From NCBI GenBank assembly GCA_022822665.1, contig JAJEAR010000055.1, positions 1-64,000 on the forward strand: a stretch of DNA of 64,000 nucleotides. Direction: 5' to 3'. The translations under genes and the position numbers were made by a program. The notes beneath the pieces were generated by a model, which searched no databases, had not been told where the DNA came from, and was given only the letters and a program-made list of their open reading frames with translations. Position 1 is the stretch's first letter. Each line of letters opens with the position of its first letter. The DNA comes from Alphaproteobacteria bacterium. GTDB taxonomy: Bacteria > Pseudomonadota > Alphaproteobacteria > Thalassobaculales > Thalassobaculaceae. Shown here in pieces: positions 37,755-46,040 of this stretch.

Positions 37755-38951
37755 TCAGATCACGCCCTCGTTGCGCAGGCGCGCGATCTCGTCTGCCGTG
37801 ACCCCGCACAGCTCGGTCAGCAGCGTGTCGGTGTGTTCTCCCAGCACCGGCGGCCGGACCACCGACGCCGCCGAATCCGACAGCTTGATCGGGCATCCGA
37901 CAGTCATGTAGCCCCCGCGGTCCGGATAGTCGAGGTCGACGATCATCTCGCGTTCCCGCAGGTGCGGGTCATCGAAGATCTCGCCGGTATCCTGGCAGGC
38001 CCCGGACGGGACTCCCGCCTCGCCCAGCAATCGCATGGCTTCGTGCTTGGTATGCTGCCGGGTCCAGCCCTCGATGATCGCATTCAGGCTCTCGCGGTTC
38101 TCCCACCGGGCGTCGAAGGTGGCATAGCGTTCATCGTCGATGATGTCGGGCCGTCCGATCACTGTCGCGAAGGCGCGCCACATCTGTTGCTGCGCAAAGA
38201 TGAAGATGTAGTCGTTGGGCCCGCCCGGGGCGCAGGGATAGGTCGAGCCCGGAACCGTGCGCCCGAGCTGGTTGCCGGTGCGGGGCTGGACGCCGCCAAG
38301 CCTCTGGTGGTCACGAAGGCTGATCCGCATGATGTTCACGACGCTGTCCTGCATCGAGACCTCGACCTGCTGACCGGTGCCGGTGCGGTGGCGCTGCTGC
38401 AGCGCCGCGAGGATGCCGATCGCAAGGTGCATTCCGGTTCCGGAATCCCCGATGCCGGGCCACACGAAAGTCGGCGGGTTTTCCGGGAACCCGGTGGTAC
38501 ACATCGCTCCGCCCATGGCCTGGGCTATCGGCTCGAAACTCTTGAAGTCGCTGTAGGGCCCCCAGGTTCCGAAGCCCTTGATGGTTGCGTAGATCAGCCG
38601 CTCGTTGATCCCGCGCAGCGCCTCGTACCCGAAGCCGAGCCGGTCGAGCGCGCCGGGAGAGAAGTTCTCGACCAGGACATCGGCGCTGGCGATCACCTGG
38701 CGGAACAGCGCCTTGCCTTCCTCGTGCTTGAGGTTCAGCGTCAGGCTGCGTTTGTTGGCGTTCAGCACCAGGAAGAACAGGCTGTCGCTGTCGGACTTTT
38801 CGCGCATGTGGATGCGGGCCACGTCACCCTTGCCGGGTTCCTCGAGCTTGATCACCTCGGCGCCGAGCCAGGCCAGGACCTGGGTACAGGCCGGACCGGC
38901 CTGGTTGTGGGTCATGTCGATGATGCGGATGCCTTCGAGTGCGGCGCCCAT
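37755..38951 (-). CDS. CaiB/BaiF-family (class III) CoA-transferase
   Basis: This 398-residue class III CoA-transferase moves CoA between carboxylic acids. Family features are LEGIRIIDMTHNQAGPACTQ at the start, VEVSMQDSVVN with the catalytic aspartate near 178, and FVWPGIGDSGTGMHLAIGIL before it. ATG 38951 is preceded by CGGAGAAC; the upstream extension of the frame is antisense to the PhyH gene. It lies 24 bases before the TauD gene and 20 after PhyH, so the three form an operon. Donor and acceptor are not predictable. Confidence 0.92.
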   Translation of the reverse strand: MGAALEGIRIIDMTHNQAGPACTQVLAWLGAEVIKLEEPGKGDVARIHMREKSDSDSLFFLVLNANKRSLTLNLKHEEGKALFRQVIASADVLVENFSPGALDRLGFGYEALRGINERLIYATIKGFGTWGPYSDFKSFEPIAQAMGGAMCTTGFPENPPTFVWPGIGDSGTGMHLAIGILAALQQRHRTGTGQQVEVSMQDSVVNIMRISLRDHQRLGGVQPRTGNQLGRTVPGSTYPCAPGGPNDYIFIFAQQQMWRAFATVIGRPDIIDDERYATFDARWENRESLNAIIEGWTRQHTKHEAMRLLGEAGVPSGACQDTGEIFDDPHLREREMIVDLDYPDRGGYMTVGCPIKLSDSAASVVRPPVLGEHTDTLLTELCGVTADEIARLRNEGVI

Positions 38952-38971
38952 GCGCGTTCTCCGGGTTGTGT

Positions 38972-39958
38972 TCAGTCCAGGTGCAGTTCGCCCAGGCCCT
39001 GCTGATCGGGCCGGATGAACTCGACGCTCGGATGTCCGGTTCGCCCGTATCCCCACCAGACCTTGAGGCCGAACATCGCCTTTTGCCGCGGCGATGCCTC
39101 TTCCAGGATCCGGCGGTCCAGTGCGACCGGGTAGTTGACCTGGGGCCGGTACTGCGGCCCGCAGAAGGTGAGCAGCATGGCAACCCGGGCTCCATTGGTC
39201 CGGTTGGCGCCGGTTCCGTGCCAGATCCGGCCGTCGGTCACCAGCGCGGTTCCCGCCGGTCCCTCCGCCGCCACGGTCTCGACGTCGCGGTCGCGGTCCG
39301 GATCCGGGTGCCGGCCGGCAAGATGGCTGCCGGGAACCACCCGGGTCCCGCCGTTGGCATCGGTGAAGTCGTTCATCATGAAGATGACGTTGCTGCAGGC
39401 CGCCGGCGCCAGCATGTCCGAGGTATCCGGCCGGTCCGGGTCGTTGTCGAACCGCGTCCGGGTCATCGAGCCGACGGGAAGCGGCCGGCGTCCCGGCCGG
39501 GTCGGTTCCGGCGCCCACCACTGGTCGGTGTGCAGGTTCATCGGCAGTCCGCCGGGCTTTGCGATGTTGGAGCTGAAGGAAGAGAGCTGGTACTCCTCGC
39601 CGAGTACGTGTTCGACCAGGTCGTGCATGGCATCGATTTCGAGGACATCGAGAAACGCGGCCCCCTTGTTGGGAAGCAACCACACCCGCTGGTTGACACC
39701 CCCGTGCTCCGCCGTGAAGGCCGCGGGACGGATCCGGCCGTGTTCGTCGCGAAACTGGCCCCACTGCTGGGTCGGTCCGCCGTCCTCGAACGCGTGGCCT
39801 CGGGCGAGCTCGGCGGCGGCCTGCTCAAGCAGCCGCTCGCGCACGACCGAAAACAGCGGTTCCTCAAGCAGGCCCTCATGCAGCCCGTAGCCCCAGCGGT
39901 CGATGTCGGCGCGGACCCGGTCCAGATCCCGGGTCGGGCGCGGCAGGTCACGCTGCAT
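38972..39958 (-). CDS. Phytanoyl-CoA dioxygenase (PhyH) family protein
   Basis: This 328-residue Fe(II)/2-oxoglutarate oxygenase has the first iron ligands in NLHTDQWWAP (H-x-D, about 147) and the second histidine with the 2-oxoglutarate arginine in RIWHGTGANRTNGAR (about 255-269). SNVIFMMNDFTDANGGTRVVPGSHL is the family's central region. ATG 39958 was chosen because homologous sequence begins there; the frame continues upstream without protein-like character. It is the first gene of the operon with the CoA-transferase and TauD. The substrate is unknown. Confidence 0.9.
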   Translation of the reverse strand: MQRDLPRPTRDLDRVRADIDRWGYGLHEGLLEEPLFSVVRERLLEQAAAELARGHAFEDGGPTQQWGQFRDEHGRIRPAAFTAEHGGVNQRVWLLPNKGAAFLDVLEIDAMHDLVEHVLGEEYQLSSFSSNIAKPGGLPMNLHTDQWWAPEPTRPGRRPLPVGSMTRTRFDNDPDRPDTSDMLAPAACSNVIFMMNDFTDANGGTRVVPGSHLAGRHPDPDRDRDVETVAAEGPAGTALVTDGRIWHGTGANRTNGARVAMLLTFCGPQYRPQVNYPVALDRRILEEASPRQKAMFGLKVWWGYGRTGHPSVEFIRPDQQGLGELHLD

Positions 39959-40484
39959 GGTGGAAACTCCCGTCTGCTGATGGAACTGTAGCCGCAGCGC
40001 AGCATCGCGCACACTGGGTCCATGCCGCAACCCGTCGCGGACCGCAATCAGGGAGCGGGAGCCCGGGCCTTCCAGGTTCCCGCCGGCATTTCGACCGGCA
40101 GCCTGCGCCGCCCGGGCGAAACCCCGCAGGAGTGCGCCCCGACGCATTCGATCCGGTGGTCCCGGTCGATGATCTTGCCGTGGATCGAGACCCCGGACAG
40201 GTCGCGGCGCAGCCGCCGTTCGATAGCGGGACAAAGGGCACGTCCTGTTGTACGGCGTCGTGCCGGGCCTCGTCCTGTGTCGTGGTGGGGTCGGGCCGGC
40301 ACGCCCGGCTCTCGTCGAGCGTCGCTGTCGGGTGGCCTTGCCGGTCGGAGAGAACGCAGTCGGTTTGCGTGCTGTCGGGCAGCGCCTGCTCGAAAGGGAC
40401 ACCCGCACCCTTTGCTGAGGTTCCAGCCCGCATCATCAGGCAGCCTGTCGATCACGACGCACGCGGGTGTATATGCCGTACGGA
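39959..40484. other. Intergenic region between PhyH and FitB-like genes
   Basis: About 525 bases without a supportable gene. Several frames are open on both strands, but their translations are Arg/Pro/Ser-rich and share no recognisable motif. The PhyH promoter should lie in the first hundred bases, but I do not see a clear one. Confidence 0.4.
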
Positions 40485-40907
40485 CTATACAGCCGTCCAG
40501 GGATCCACGACTTCGACCTCGATGTCCTCGAAGTCCCGGACGTTGCGGGTGAACACGGACATGTTGCGCGAGCGGGCAATCGCCGCGATCTGGCAGTCCG
40601 CTGGCGGAACAATTCGGCCAGCGGAACGGCGTGCCGCCGCGATGTCCCCATACTCCCGGGCGGCGGCGCTGTCGAACGGGAGAATCCGGTCCGTGAAATC
40701 CTCTTGCAGGATTGACTCGATGGCGGAGGCAAGTGCGGTCTGCCGCTTGCCGGCCGGCAGAATGGCAACGCCGTAGCGAAGCTCTGCCTCGCCGATGGCG
40801 GAGAAGTACAGATCCGTCGCCAGCCGGTCCGCGACCCACGCCTCGACCACGGGCTCGGGGGACGGGCGCAGGAACTCGGATACCACGTTCGTGTCCAGCA
40901 GGAACAT
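40485..40907 (-). CDS. PIN-domain toxin, FitB/VapC type
   Basis: This 140-residue ribonuclease toxin has the PIN quartet: aspartate in FLLDTNVVSEFLRP (position 5), glutamate in IGEAELRYGV (about 43), aspartates in PADCQIAAIARS (about 103) and FTRNVRDFEDI (about 121). ATG 40907 starts 10 bases after the antitoxin stop. The LRYG and QIAAIA context is that of FitB-like members. It would cut RNA when freed from the antitoxin. Confidence 0.92.
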   Translation of the reverse strand: MFLLDTNVVSEFLRPSPEPVVEAWVADRLATDLYFSAIGEAELRYGVAILPAGKRQTALASAIESILQEDFTDRILPFDSAAAREYGDIAAARRSAGRIVPPADCQIAAIARSRNMSVFTRNVRDFEDIEVEVVDPWTAV

Positions 40908-40917
40908 CGCTGCCGCC

Positions 40918-41160
40918 TCAATCGAATGTCGGCGGCTCGCGCCCGGGCTCACGCGGGGGTAACTCCAGGTCCACGCCGCCAAGAGGCGCGATCCGGGCGC
41001 GAATCGCGCTTGCGAAGTTCCGGGGGGACTTCCTGCGCCCGACGGCGTCACGCAGGATGAGCCGCACTTCCTCTTCCATGGACCGTCCGTTCTCCGCCGC
41101 GCGTACCCGAAGGCGGGTCTTCACGTCGTCGTCGAGGTTGCGGATCGTGATGCTCGCCAT
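40918..41160 (-). CDS. FitA-like ribbon-helix-helix antitoxin
   Basis: At 80 residues the N-terminus MASITIRNLDDDVKTRLRVR is the ribbon-helix-helix DNA-binding part of FitA-type antitoxins, and GRSMEEEVRLILRDAV completes the helix pair. The C-terminal tail would bind the toxin. ATG 41160 has GGAAGG upstream. It is first in the operon with the PIN toxin, and a perfect palindrome lies 40 bases upstream, consistent with autoregulation by the toxin-antitoxin complex. Confidence 0.92.
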   Translation of the reverse strand: MASITIRNLDDDVKTRLRVRAAENGRSMEEEVRLILRDAVGRRKSPRNFASAIRARIAPLGGVDLELPPREPGREPPTFD

Positions 41161-41200
41161 GAATCTGCCTTCCGTTCCGGCCAAGGCTCAATTCTACGCG

Positions 41201-41217
41201 TGATTGCGGTGCAATCA
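41201..41217 (-). promoter_or_regulatory. Palindromic operator of the FitAB-type pair
   Basis: TGATTGC-GGT-GCAATCA is a perfect 7-3-7 inverted repeat, 41 bases upstream of the antitoxin start. FitAB complexes bind inverted repeats in their own promoter, so this is the likely operator. The remaining gap to 41563 shows only the expected upstream region of the alcohol dehydrogenase gene, without a clear promoter. Confidence 0.65.
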
Positions 41218-41563
41218 ATGCGTCGCGGTCCCGTACGCCGATGGCCCCGCCAGTGATCGGGCCCTCTGGCAGGTCCGCCGTCCGCCGATCCCTGTCGGTT
41301 CACCGCGTCGGCCTTCGCTGGTACCGATTGTGTGACGACTGTTCGTATCGGGGACTGCACCGATAACACCGGAGCGCCGCCACGCCGGATCCTCCAGGAG
41401 TGTCAGGAAATCGTACAAACAGGGATCTTCTTCGACGCTCAGCGACTGGAGCGGCACTTGCCGGATCACAGGGGCTGGAACCGGGAACATAATCGGTTTC
41501 GGCAGGAAACTCCCCGGCGGTATGCTGACGATCCATTGGTAAACCTGTACGGAGACCAGACGG

Positions 41564-42700
41564 ATGAAGATGAAAGCCGCCATCTTGCGTGAGACCGGAG
41601 CTTCGCGACCCTATGCCGTCTCGCAACCCGTGCGTATCGAGCAGATCGACCTGGACGCGCCGCGCGAGGGCGAACTGCTGGTGAAGATCGCCGGCGCCGG
41701 TCTGTGTCATTCCGACCTTTCGGTCATCAACGGCAACCGGGCCCGACCGATGCCGCTGCTTCTGGGACATGAGGGGTCGGGCGAGGTGGTCGAGGTCGGT
41801 GTCGGCGTTCGCGACATCCGTCCGGGCGATCCGGTGGTCTTCCAGTTCTCCGCGTCCTGTGGACGCTGCGCCAACTGCCTCGGCGGTCGGCCCCAGCTCT
41901 GCGATACGCACAACGAGGCGCGGGCGAAGGGGCACCTGATGGCCGGGGGCAGCCGGCTGCGCGATGCCGAGGGGCAGGAGGTCGCCCACCAGTCCGGCGT
42001 GTCCTGCTTTGCCGAGTACGCGGTGCTCGACCGGGGAAGCGTGGTCCGGGTCGACGATGACGTCTCGCTTGCCGAGGCCGCGATTTTCGGATGCGCGGTC
42101 ATGACCGGGGTGGGCGCGGTGCTGAATACCGCGCGCATTCGTGCCGGCGACAGCGTTGCCTGTGTCGGGCTCGGCGGGGTGGGGATGAACGGTCTGCTCG
42201 GAGCGAGGCTCGCCGGGGCGGAGACCATCATCGCCGTCGATGTCAATGCGGACCGCCTCGGGCTTGCCCGCCAGCTCGGGGCAACCCACACGGTCGACGC
42301 GTCCGAGCCCGACCACGTGCAGCAGATCCTCGATCTCAGCAACGGCGGTGTCGACCACGCCTTCGAGTTTGCCGGCTCGGTCGCCGCGACCGAGACCTGC
42401 TACCGCTCGATCCGTCGCGGCGGCGAGGTGCTGATTGTCGGCCTTGCGCCGAACAGGAGCCTGTTCTCCTTCGATCCAAGCGAGATCGTGAACGCGGAGA
42501 AGTCGATCCGTGGCAGCTACATGGGAAGCTGCGTGCCCGTGCGCGACATCCCGCGCTACATCGAGCTCTACCGCCAGGGGCGGTTGCCGGTGGATCGCCT
42601 GATCGACCGCAGCATCGACTTCGACGGGATCAATGACGGTTTCGACCGGCTTTCCGACGGTCTCGCGATCCGTCAGATCCTCGAACCCCACATGGTCTGA
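41564..42700 (+). CDS. Zinc-dependent alcohol dehydrogenase (MDR family)
   Basis: This 378-residue medium-chain dehydrogenase of the class III-like branch oxidises an alcohol or a thiol adduct with NAD. Catalytic zinc ligands are the cysteine in GAGLCHSDLS (about 48) and the histidine in LLGHEGSGEV (about 69). The structural zinc loop is CGRCANCLGGRPQLC (about 100-114), and the NAD-binding motif is VGLGGVGMNGLLGARLAGA (about 197). GGAGA precedes the ATG. It is convergent with ubiB and stands alone, so the substrate is open. Confidence 0.92.
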   Translation: MKMKAAILRETGASRPYAVSQPVRIEQIDLDAPREGELLVKIAGAGLCHSDLSVINGNRARPMPLLLGHEGSGEVVEVGVGVRDIRPGDPVVFQFSASCGRCANCLGGRPQLCDTHNEARAKGHLMAGGSRLRDAEGQEVAHQSGVSCFAEYAVLDRGSVVRVDDDVSLAEAAIFGCAVMTGVGAVLNTARIRAGDSVACVGLGGVGMNGLLGARLAGAETIIAVDVNADRLGLARQLGATHTVDASEPDHVQQILDLSNGGVDHAFEFAGSVAATETCYRSIRRGGEVLIVGLAPNRSLFSFDPSEIVNAEKSIRGSYMGSCVPVRDIPRYIELYRQGRLPVDRLIDRSIDFDGINDGFDRLSDGLAIRQILEPHMV

Positions 42701-42715
42701 ACGCCGGGCCGGCGT

Positions 42716-44254
42716 TCAGTCGAACAGGGCGAGCACGAGCAGAACCGCCAGCAGCAGGATTATCCATGCGGGCTGCAGCCCGCCGTTCCGGCCACCCCCC
42801 ATCTCGCGCAGGGTTTCGGGATGCAGGCGCATGCCGCCCGTGCTCAGATCGCGGATTACCTGTTCCGCCTGGATCAGGTGAACCGGGATGCGGCGGGAGA
42901 AGTCCGTCGCGTACCCCGCTATCTGCCGGGCCTGGGCTCCGGGCGAGCGGGTGTCGCGCATCCAGGTCTCGATCAGCGGATGGGCAATCTCCCATATGTT
43001 GACCTGGTCGCTGAGGTGACGGCCAACCCCTTCCGCCACCACCATGGTCTTCTGCAGTATCAGCAGCTGCGGCTGCACCTCCATGTCGAACTGCCGGGTT
43101 ACCTGCAGCATGTGACCGAGCAGCCGTGCAAGCGAGATCTCTCCCAGCGGACGGCCGAGTATCGGTTCGCAGATGGCCCGGCAGGCCTGGGCGAATGCGT
43201 CCACCGACTTGTGCCGCGGCAGGAAACCGGCGCGATGGTAGACCGATGCAACCTGTTGGTAATCGGACGAGAGCAGGGAACTCAGGACATCGGCAAGGAT
43301 GTGGCGGGTGGGCAGGTCGAGCCGGCCCATGATCCCGAAATCCAGCGGCGCGATCCGTCCGTCATGGAGGATGAGCACGTTGCCGGGATGCATGTCGGCA
43401 TGGAAGAAACCGTCGCGAAACACCTGCTGGAAGAAGATCACCGCGCTCTTGCGCACCACCTCGTCGGGGTCATGACCGGCGATGCGCACCACCTCGCGGT
43501 CGTCGGGCCTCGTCCCGTCAAGCCACTCGAGCGTGAACACGCGCCGCCTGGTGCGTTGCCAGTCGACATCGGGGACCTTGAAGTCGGGGTCGTCCGCGAA
43601 GTTGCGGGCGAGTTCGGACGCCGCCGCCGCCTCCAGGCGCAGGTCGAGTTCCAGGTTCACCGTCTCGGCAAACAGCTCGACCACTTCCACCGGCCGCAGC
43701 CAGCGGATCCACGGCAGGGAGCGTTCCATCAGTCGCGACACCCAGCGGAACAGTCCCAGGTCGCGGGCGAACCGGGCTTCGATCTGCGGACGGAGTATCT
43801 TGACGGCCACGTCCCGGCCGTCGGTTGTCACCGCCCGGTGTACCTGGGCGATCGACGCCGCCGCCACCGGGGTATCGTTGAAATGCACGAAGAAGTTGCC
43901 GACCGGTCCGCCGATCTCGCTTTCGAAGGTTGCGCGGGCCTCTTCGGCGGAAAACGGTTCGAGACTGTGCTGCAGGCGGGAAAGGTCGTGGGCCGTCTGC
44001 TCGCCGACCAGGTCCGGCCGGGTGGCGACTGACTGGCCGAGCTTGACGAAGCTCGGCCCGAGCGCGACCAGGGCAGCCGCCATCCTTTCGCCGGGGCGCA
44101 GGCTGTCCAGCGAGCGCTTGCGCAGCAGGCCCGCCAGGCGGATCAGCGTACTCGGGGCATGCGGGATGTGCTCGAGCGGTGTGAAGGCGCCGTGCCGCGC
44201 CAGCGTCCAGACAATGTGGAGCAGTCGCAGGATGTAGCGGGGAGTGCCGAGCAT
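42716..44254 (-). CDS. ubiB: UbiB-family ubiquinone biosynthesis kinase-like protein
   Basis: This 512-residue atypical kinase-like protein is needed for ubiquinone biosynthesis. It shows the KxGQ motif FVKLGQSVATRPDL (about 70), the Ala-rich loop VAAASIAQVHRA (about 130), the lysine in DVAVKILRPQIE, and the HADMHPGNVLI and PLDFGIMGRLD motifs. Two C-terminal membrane helices end the protein (QPAWIILLLAVLLVLALF). It is 9 bases downstream of ubiE, the usual alphaproteobacterial pairing. Confidence 0.95.
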   Translation of the reverse strand: MLGTPRYILRLLHIVWTLARHGAFTPLEHIPHAPSTLIRLAGLLRKRSLDSLRPGERMAAALVALGPSFVKLGQSVATRPDLVGEQTAHDLSRLQHSLEPFSAEEARATFESEIGGPVGNFFVHFNDTPVAAASIAQVHRAVTTDGRDVAVKILRPQIEARFARDLGLFRWVSRLMERSLPWIRWLRPVEVVELFAETVNLELDLRLEAAAASELARNFADDPDFKVPDVDWQRTRRRVFTLEWLDGTRPDDREVVRIAGHDPDEVVRKSAVIFFQQVFRDGFFHADMHPGNVLILHDGRIAPLDFGIMGRLDLPTRHILADVLSSLLSSDYQQVASVYHRAGFLPRHKSVDAFAQACRAICEPILGRPLGEISLARLLGHMLQVTRQFDMEVQPQLLILQKTMVVAEGVGRHLSDQVNIWEIAHPLIETWMRDTRSPGAQARQIAGYATDFSRRIPVHLIQAEQVIRDLSTGGMRLHPETLREMGGGRNGGLQPAWIILLLAVLLVLALFD

Positions 44255-44263
44255 CTTCCCGCG

Positions 44264-45043
44264 CTAGAGGCGCCAGCCCGAATGCAGGGCGACGATCCCG
44301 CCCGACAGGCTTCGCCAGCAAACCCGGTCCAGTCCCGCGGACCGCATGCGCTCGGCCAGTGCTTCCTGGTCCGGGAACCGCCTGATGCTCTCGACCAGGT
44401 AGCGGTAGGCCTCCCTGTCACCGGTCACGCGGTGACCGATCTCGGGGATGATCCGCATCGAGTAGAGATCGTAGGGACGGCGCAGCACCTCCAGCACCGG
44501 CTGGCTGAATTCGAGGCAGAGAAAGCGCCCGCCGATGGCGAGCACCCTGCGGATCTCGCGGAGCACGGCGTCGATCCGGGTCGTGTTGCGCAACCCGAAG
44601 GCCATGGTGCAGACCTCGATCGACCGGTCCGCGAGCGGCAGCTGTTCGGCATCGCCGCACAGCCAGCGGATGCCGGGGGCACCGCGGGCGCGTCCGGCTT
44701 CCATCATCGAGGAGTTGATGTCGCAGACCAGCACCGGGCCGCCGCCACGGTCGTGGTAGCGCCGCGCAATGTCGCCGGTCCCGCCGGCAAGGTCGAGCAG
44801 CGGCTGTCCGGGTCGGGGAGCCAGCCAGTCGATCATCGCATCCTTCCACAGCCGGTGGACCCCGGCGCTCATGAGGTCGTTCATGAGATCGTAGCGTCCG
44901 GAAACCGAGTCGAACACCTTGCCCACGAGACGGGTCTTCTCGTCAACGGGCACGGTGCTGAACCCGAAGTCGGTGTGCTCCCGTCCGTCCTCCGGGGATG
45001 TGTCCGGCCGCCGGTGCGGAATGTCATCCGCCTTTCTGGCCAT
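44264..45043 (-). CDS. ubiE: Demethylmenaquinone/demethoxyubiquinol C-methyltransferase
   Basis: This 259-residue SAM-dependent methyltransferase does the C-methylation step of ubiquinone synthesis. Signature 1 is KVFDSVSGRYDLMNDLMSAG (about 40), the SAM loop LLDLAGGTGDIARRY (about 80) and signature 2 RVLAIGGRFLCLEFSQP (about 165). It is divergent from mutM in many alphaproteobacteria; here mutM is 5.5 kb away across inserted genes. Confidence 0.95.
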   Translation of the reverse strand: MARKADDIPHRRPDTSPEDGREHTDFGFSTVPVDEKTRLVGKVFDSVSGRYDLMNDLMSAGVHRLWKDAMIDWLAPRPGQPLLDLAGGTGDIARRYHDRGGGPVLVCDINSSMMEAGRARGAPGIRWLCGDAEQLPLADRSIEVCTMAFGLRNTTRIDAVLREIRRVLAIGGRFLCLEFSQPVLEVLRRPYDLYSMRIIPEIGHRVTGDREAYRYLVESIRRFPDQEALAERMRSAGLDRVCWRSLSGGIVALHSGWRL

Positions 45044-45065
45044 GTCGTTGCCTCCTGCGCCGGGG

Positions 45066-46040
45066 TCAGCCGCGCAGCATGTCGGTGACGGTCGAGACGA
45101 TCATTTCCGCGGTCACCCGTACCTGGTCCTCGAGCGGCGGTGCGTAGGAAATCGGAATCCGGGGCGCCGCAAGCCTTCGGACCGGCCCTTTCAGCACGCC
45201 ATGGCTGTGCTCGGCAACCGTCGCGCACACCTCCGCGCCGAAGCCGCCCACGGCGACACTCTCGTGGGTGACCAGCAGCCGGCCGGTCTTCTCGACCGAC
45301 GCGAGCACGGTGTCGCGGTCCCAGGGCCACAGTGTCCGCAGGTCGATCACCTCGACCGAGATGCCCGACGCTGCCAGGGTTTCGGCTGCCGCCGCCGCCA
45401 CGTGTACCTGGGCCGACCAGGAAACCAGGGTCAGGTCGCTTCCCTCCCGGTGCAGCCGGGCCGAGCCGAAGGGGATCAGCACCTCGCCTTCGGGCACCTC
45501 TCCCTCGAGGCCCCAGCTGTTCTTGTGCTCCAGGTAGACCACCGGGTCGTCGGAGCGGATCGCGGTCTTCAGCAGACCGAGGTTGTCGGCCGGCGTTGCC
45601 GGAACCGCGACCGCCAGTCCCGGAATGTGAGTATACCAGCTCTCGAGCGATTGGCTGTGCTGTGCTGCCGACGACCGCCACATTCCCATGGGCTCGCGGA
45701 TCACCATCGGGACCCGTATCTGGCCTCCCAGCATGTACCGCGCCTTCGCCGCCTGGTTGACCAGCTCGTCGATGGCACACAGCGCGAAGTCGGCGAACCG
45801 CATCTCGACCACCGGCCGGGTCCCGGCCATGGCGGCGCCGACACAGGCCCCCATGATCGCGGATTCGGAGATCGGCGCATCGGAGATCCGTTCCGCGCCG
45901 AATTCCTCCTGCAGCCCCTGGTACTGGCCGAACACGCCGCCGCGCCCGAGGTCCTCCCCAACCGCCCAGACCAGCGGGTCGCGGCGCATCTCCTCGGCGA
46001 GCGCCTGCCTGCCGGCCGCGGCGTAGTTCATGACCGTCAT
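45066..46040 (-). CDS. Thiamine-dependent dehydrogenase E1 component, beta subunit
   Basis: This 324-residue E1 beta subunit belongs to the pyruvate/acetoin/2-oxoacid dehydrogenase type. Features are GEDLGRGGVFGQYQGLQEEF, FGAERISDAPISESAIMG (catalytic glutamate region), VVYLEHKNSWGLEG and VTHESVAVGGFGAEV. ATG 46040 overlaps the alpha-subunit stop by one base (TGATG), so translation is coupled. No E2 or E3 gene follows, so the pair either serves distant partners or is of the acetoin type. Confidence 0.92.
   Translation of the reverse strand: MTVMNYAAAGRQALAEEMRRDPLVWAVGEDLGRGGVFGQYQGLQEEFGAERISDAPISESAIMGACVGAAMAGTRPVVEMRFADFALCAIDELVNQAAKARYMLGGQIRVPMVIREPMGMWRSSAAQHSQSLESWYTHIPGLAVAVPATPADNLGLLKTAIRSDDPVVYLEHKNSWGLEGEVPEGEVLIPFGSARLHREGSDLTLVSWSAQVHVAAAAAETLAASGISVEVIDLRTLWPWDRDTVLASVEKTGRLLVTHESVAVGGFGAEVCATVAEHSHGVLKGPVRRLAAPRIPISYAPPLEDQVRVTAEMIVSTVTDMLRG

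Noticed and set aside
36708-39005. 765-codon plus-strand frame opposite TauD and CoA-transferase genes
   Set aside because: High-GC antisense frames are often open. The minus strand has clear iron-ligand and CoA-transferase motifs while the plus translation has none.
40022-40552. Overlapping open frames upstream of the FitAB-type pair
   Set aside because: No family motif, no ribosome site, and compositions typical of non-coding GC-rich DNA on both strands.
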